From contig OZ038456.1 in NCBI GenBank assembly GCA_964036195.1, positions 992,001 through 1,056,000 on the forward strand: a stretch of DNA of 64,000 nucleotides, read 5' to 3'. The notes under the pieces were generated by a model. That model was not told where the DNA came from and did not search any database. It worked only from the letters and a program-made list of their open reading frames with translations. Source of the stretch: Sphaerolaimus hirsutus (lineage: Eukaryota > Nematoda > Chromadorea > Monhysterida > Sphaerolaimidae). The position numbers and the translations under genes were made by a program. This document shows, piece after piece, positions 37,501 through 43,500 of this stretch (its first letter is position 1; every line of letters begins with the position of its first letter).

Positions 37501-40500
37501 TTGCCATTTTTTATTTTTGTCGGTTCGGGTCTCGTTAACGAGACCCAAACCGACAAATTGAGCAAAAACGAGGACAGTCGCGTGTCTTTGTGTCAGTTTG
37601 TTGGCACATTGCCGTCACAAGCTGCGAACGTGTTTTTAAAAAATTTTTGTGCTGACATTCAGTATTTCAATGGAATGGCACGTTTTGGCACATTTTTGCA
37701 CTCACAAAAACATCAGAAAGGCAGCCTCCAATTGAACGGCAGGTACTAAATATTATTAGCGTGTAAACTAAGTTTCTTATATATTTTTGCAATCTGATAC
37801 AAATACACATTCCTGCATTTCATTCTGTTGTACGTTGACCAATTTTGATGCCCTTCAAGTACGTTTGGTTTTGATATCTGGGCTATGATGAAAAAAATTT
37901 GTTTGCTCGAATAATCCCCCAGTCCCGAGATAAGGGGAGTCTATAACATCATGGTCATTTTGCATGGCCTATCTGGCCAATCGACTTTGGAGCTCAATAA
38001 CTCGGCCATTTCTGAGCCGATTTCGACCATTCAACACTTACAATGATCGCGACAACCTGTAGATTCCATTTTTATAGTCGGCTTAGTGATGTCTATATTC
38101 CCAATGGATATGGATCCGATTTGGACCGTTCAACATTTTAAATAATCGGCACAACCTTTAGATTACATTTTTGTAGTTGGCTTATCAAGAGCTTGTCAGT
38201 GATGAGGGGTTTAGTGGAGGGGGGGGGGGGTTTGGGGGGGGGGGGGTTACCCCCCAAATCCGCCAGCTATCTATCTATCACGGAGGCCCGCTCAGCTATC
38301 TATCTATCCTGGAGGCAAAATTTTGGGCTACTATCCCCTAAACCCCCCCCCCCAAATCGGCCAGCTATCTACCTGTCTGGACCAATTTTTGAGAAACTAT
38401 ACCCCAATTTTCACTCAAAATCGCTATCTCAATACCGTTATAAAGATTTTAACCTTCAAAAACACTAGTTCATGCGTCTAACTGCCTATTTTCAGCTATT
38501 TTTAGTAAAATATGACTTTATATACCTATTTTGAGCTATTTCTCACCTACTTTTAGCGATTTTTATCTTTTTCCTCACTTCTATGCCTATATTTTGAACC
38601 CCCATGAACCCCCAGCCAACCCCCACCCAGAAAATTGTTCAGCTATCTATATCTCTGGAGGAGCGATTTGCTATCTATATGAACCCCTGCGGGAGTCCAA
38701 ATATACAAAACCCCTGCAGTGATGTCAAAATCCCTTATGCCGATTTGACTAGGTTTTTCAATGGAGAAATTTTTTTTTCTGAACATGCTATCATACAGTA
38801 TTGACAATGAGCATTCATATACCGGGCGAATTTTTTCAAGTTCTCTTTCCAATACAAAGTTATAGCACTTCAAACTACCGCCTCCCATTCACAAAAAACC
38901 ACTTGAAGAATGTGGCGTGCAAATTCATCATTCCATATCTCGACCTTTTTGCACCGATTTTGACAAATGAACACTTCAAATGATCAGAATAACCTGCAGA
39001 TTTCATTTTTATGCTAACATTAGCGGTATATTTCACTAGATTTCCCATAAAAACAAAATAATGTGACTGTTGTATGAAATAATCATTATGAAAATGCAAA
39101 TACCATATTTTCTCGAATAGTTCCCCCGGGGAATTATTTTTTCTCATACTTTTTTGAGGGGGGAACTATTCAAGGGGGGGAATTATTTTTATAGCAAAAT
39201 TTTTAAGCACAGTTCTTTCGATTTATTTCACACAACATTCATGTTGAATGAAACAACATGCTGTTCTACTTCAAATTCAACCACAATTTTGCATTTCCAT
39301 CGGACACATTTGCACATCGAACGCATTTGCATTTGATGATGCATTCAATGCCTAGACGCAGCAGCTCTTATGCTTGCCTGCATAAGTATATGTGGTATTT
39401 TTCGAGTGTCAGTAGGGGGGAACTATACGAGGGGGGGAATTGTTTTTTCCTCACTCGCCTAACATGGGGGAACTATTCAAGGGGGGAACTATTCAAGAGG
39501 GGGGGGGGACTATTCAAGAAAATATGGTATAAAATCTGGGCATAAAAATGAAATCTTCAGGTTATTCTGATAATTTTAAGTGTTCATTGCGGAAAATCGG
39601 CTGAGAAATAGTCGAGATATGGATTTTTTGCATTGAAAAACCGGGTCATAAGAACTTTAGACATCACTAATTCCAACACAAAAGTGGCATCTACAGATGG
39701 TGCCGATCATTTTAAGTGTTGAACAGTCAAAATTGGCCCAGAAATGGCCAAGTTCTTAACCTTCAAACTTGATCGATCGGATCGGCCATGTAAAATGACC
39801 ATCCTTTTATAGACTCCCCTTATCTCGGGACTGGGGGATTATTAGACGAAACAAATTTTTTTCGTCAAAGCCCAGAACCTAAACCAAAACATACTCAAAG
39901 GGCATCAAAATCGCCCAACATACAACAGAATGGGACACATTTCTATGAAATCGCAAAAAAATACAAGAAACTTAGTTTACACCATAATACATTGGAAGAG
40001 TGACAAAAAACTAAAACGTAAAGAATGAATGGTGAGAATGTTCAAATAGATATTACCTAAATTCCAGCATTCAAAAAGATATACTCGGCGGACATGATGC
40101 TCTGCCCTCGTACTCATTTATGTCTCTCATAAAAAGTTGAAAAAGTCATCTCTGTTATAACGCTATACGTTAACTTATTTACAAAGGTGTTTTTTTCATC
40201 GTTTATACAGACATCACATGCTTTATCATCATTGGCATGCTTCCAATGTAAGTCACATGCGTAAAGAAATCGTTGGCATGCTTCCAACGGGAACCACACG
40301 TGCAGGGTGTAAAGTAACTGGGGTATATTTATTGTTGACAATGAAAAATGTTGACACAAAATAAAAGAGCACTGTTCTATTAGAAGAAATACAGAAACCA
40401 TAAAAGTGATTTAGCATCAAACAAATTGTTTAGTCTGATACTTTGATAAAGTACTGTATTTCCTCGAATAACCCCCCAAGGTGTTCATTTTCAGAATGGA

Positions 40501-43500
40501 AATCTAGGGGGAAGGTTAAACGAGAGGGTATTTTGAGGGGGGTTATTATTTCACCAGAAATTTCTTGAACTCCCAGTACTGATTCATTGTTTTAAATGTA
40601 CTCAGATGTACAAAAATGCACAAAACCACCATGTTAAAGACTCAATAGACATAAATATATTTAATTATGTAGCTAGTATAAACCCTGGCATTTTACAGGG
40701 TCTAATTCATGACACATGACATTTTACACTTTACAGGGTCTTTTACATGGTCTTGAATTGTCTTGAACAGGGGTATTATGAGGAGGATCAATTCAAGGGG
40801 GGGTAATTCGAGGTAATACGGTATATGCATTCCCCTTATCACTCACTATACTACTTGCTCACACAGTTATATAAGCAACTGTGGTAAACTCCAGTGCCTC
40901 TTGAAAAATTTACTCATTGTCGTCACAAAAAAAAATGAAAAAACACGTTCGCAGCTTGTGGCGACAATCGACAACAAAAATCAGGCTCCCATGACAACAT
41001 TGTTTCTAGTGTGACGACAAGCGCACATCGTCGCATTGTCGCCAATCAAAAGCTTGTGCCAACAACAACATTTTTTCGATCCAAAAAAGCGAACCGACAA
41101 CGCAAATTTTTTCAAATGCTTATAACTATGAAACGAAAAGATCGATTTATCTGAAATTTGGCATGTGAGTGCACCTAACTAGTGGGTATACTTCACTGTT
41201 TTTTCTCGCAGATATGGAACTTTATTCTGGATTAATGGGACTTTTTCACTTTTTGATTTGTCGGCACATTTTGCAGTGTAAACGCCGCTTTACGTAAATA
41301 TACTCGGCGTACATGATACTCTGCCCTCACACTGATTTATGTCTCGTGTTGGGTGATTGCTTCACAGTGGTCCCGAGAGGGGGGGGGGTTAAGCGAGGGG
41401 GGGTATTATTTCGCCAGAAATTTTTTCAAATTCTAGTACAAAATCGTCGTTTGTGATGTACACTGGGGTAGAAAAATGCATCAATAACTGACATGTATAC
41501 CGTATTTCCGCGAAATACCCCCCCCCTCGAAATACCCTCCCCCCCTCGAAATACCCCCCCTCAAAATGGACACTATGAACTTATAAACCCCCCCTCGAAA
41601 TACCCCCCCCCAATTTAGTGTATAGAGAACGTAAATGAAAAAGGCTGCGGTTTGTCATCCGGGCAATGCAGAACACACGTTATAAAGAATGATTGTGTTA
41701 CGTTAGAACATGGTTTATACCATCTACATAGTTACATATATAAGGCTGTAGACTCTTATACATGGTGTTTTTTGTTGCATTTGTCTACGTCTGCGTACGT
41801 TATTAGTACTGGGTTTTCAAAAAGTATCTGTAAATACTCGTTTTCTGTACTCGCGTACTTTCAAAAAGTACGCGAGTAACTGAGTACCGGTATTTTTTTC
41901 GGGAGAAAACGTAAACGTATTTACGCAGCACTCGAGTATACGTATTTATCGAGTAAACGTAAATACGTTTGTACAACTATGCATTACAGCCGGATTTACG
42001 TTACGGCCGGGTTTACTTTACGGCCGAGATCTCGCCGTGAAAAACAATGACTCTGTTATGTGAGAACAGTGTTTGTACGTTTACACACTTATAAATGTCT
42101 TTAGAGTCTTATAAATGGCAATTTTTGTTGCATTTTTTGACGTCTGCGTACGTTTCAGACGACATTTTAGTACTGGGATTTCAAAAAATTTCTGGCGAAA
42201 TAATAACCCCCCCTCGAAATACCCCCCCCCCCCTTCGTTTAACCCACCCTCAAAATTCTCACTCTGCAAAAATAAACCCCCCGGGGGTATTTCGAGGAAA
42301 TACGGTAGACTCCTGTAGACTAATAGTAGTATGTAGATGGTATAAACACTGTTCTAACGTGATTACGACATTGTTTAAACGTGTGTTCTGCACTACGCAG
42401 AACACAAACTACAGTATTTGTCATGTACGTTCTCTTTACACTCAAGTTGGGGGGGGGGTGATTGTTTTATAGTGGTCTCGAGAGGGGGGGGGGGGTCAAA
42501 CGAGGGGGGGGGTATTTCGAGGAAATACGGTAGTTCGATATGAAATTTAAAAGTGCGATTTTGGTACTCAAAATCGCATTTTCCGAACTTGTCGATTTTA
42601 AGAATTAAACACCTCAATCAAAAGTGAACAACTGACGTGGCCATCGAGCCCTTCCTGCTGAACACGATATCGTTCAGTTTGGGCGCCAGGAACGTGGTCG
42701 CCCTGTTCGCTGCGATCAACGTGGTGAACACAAAGAACGTGTAGAAAGCAAACGTGTTTCCCCAGCCGAGCAGTATCTGCGGAAATGGGTGGTGGGCATG
42801 GTTGGTTTTAGTAAAATTCTTTTTACTAAAATTGTATTTTATTTTTATTAAAATCGTATTTTTTTCTTCATGTTTCCGTTTATTTTATTTTATTCTGAAA
42901 TGTCATTAATAAAATAAAATGAAACCATTTTACAAAAAATTTACAAAAATTTTACAAAATTTTTACAAAAAATCGGAAATCTTGGATGCAAGGACATAGA
43001 ACAATGTGCATGCTAGAAACATGCAGATGTATACAAAAAAATTTATGTAAACTTTTGACACGAGTTGTGAGGTAAGCATTTTGTATTTTGACCCTCAGGA
43101 GGTCCTGGACATATGCATCTAATTGCTCCTCCCAAGGGAAGATACCTAAAATTTGGTTGTTGTTTTTTGGGTAGGGGAGGGCTAGCGGGGTTCAATATAT
43201 AGGCTTTTTCAAGGTATGGAACGATGAAAATGGGAAACAAAGTACATAAATTAGTGATCTTTAAGGTGAAAATAATTTAAAAAATGTGAAAATTTGCAAT
43301 TTTGAGCAACGATATGTTTCAATCACAACAATGAAAGATACAACCTGGCACTAGTTCTGCAAATTGGCAGCTAGGAACTTGAGCAACATGATAGAAAACT
43401 TTCTATAGAATTTAACAGACACTCAAGTTTTTGTAAAATTTTACTAAAATTGTACAAAAATTTGAATAATTGTACAATTTTACTAAAATTTTACAAAAAT

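Larger units (their letters stand above)
9796..42636 (-). other. Intron 3 of the receptor, 32.8 kb
   Basis: The acceptor CCCCACTGCAG and the donor GTCAGTT are joined here by reading frame (phase 2) and by topology, since TM3 lies on one side and TM4 on the other. It contains the complete helicase-bearing retroelement (10848-28396), C-rich minisatellites and many transposon derivatives. It is about 33 times longer than the whole coding sequence. Confidence 0.7.
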
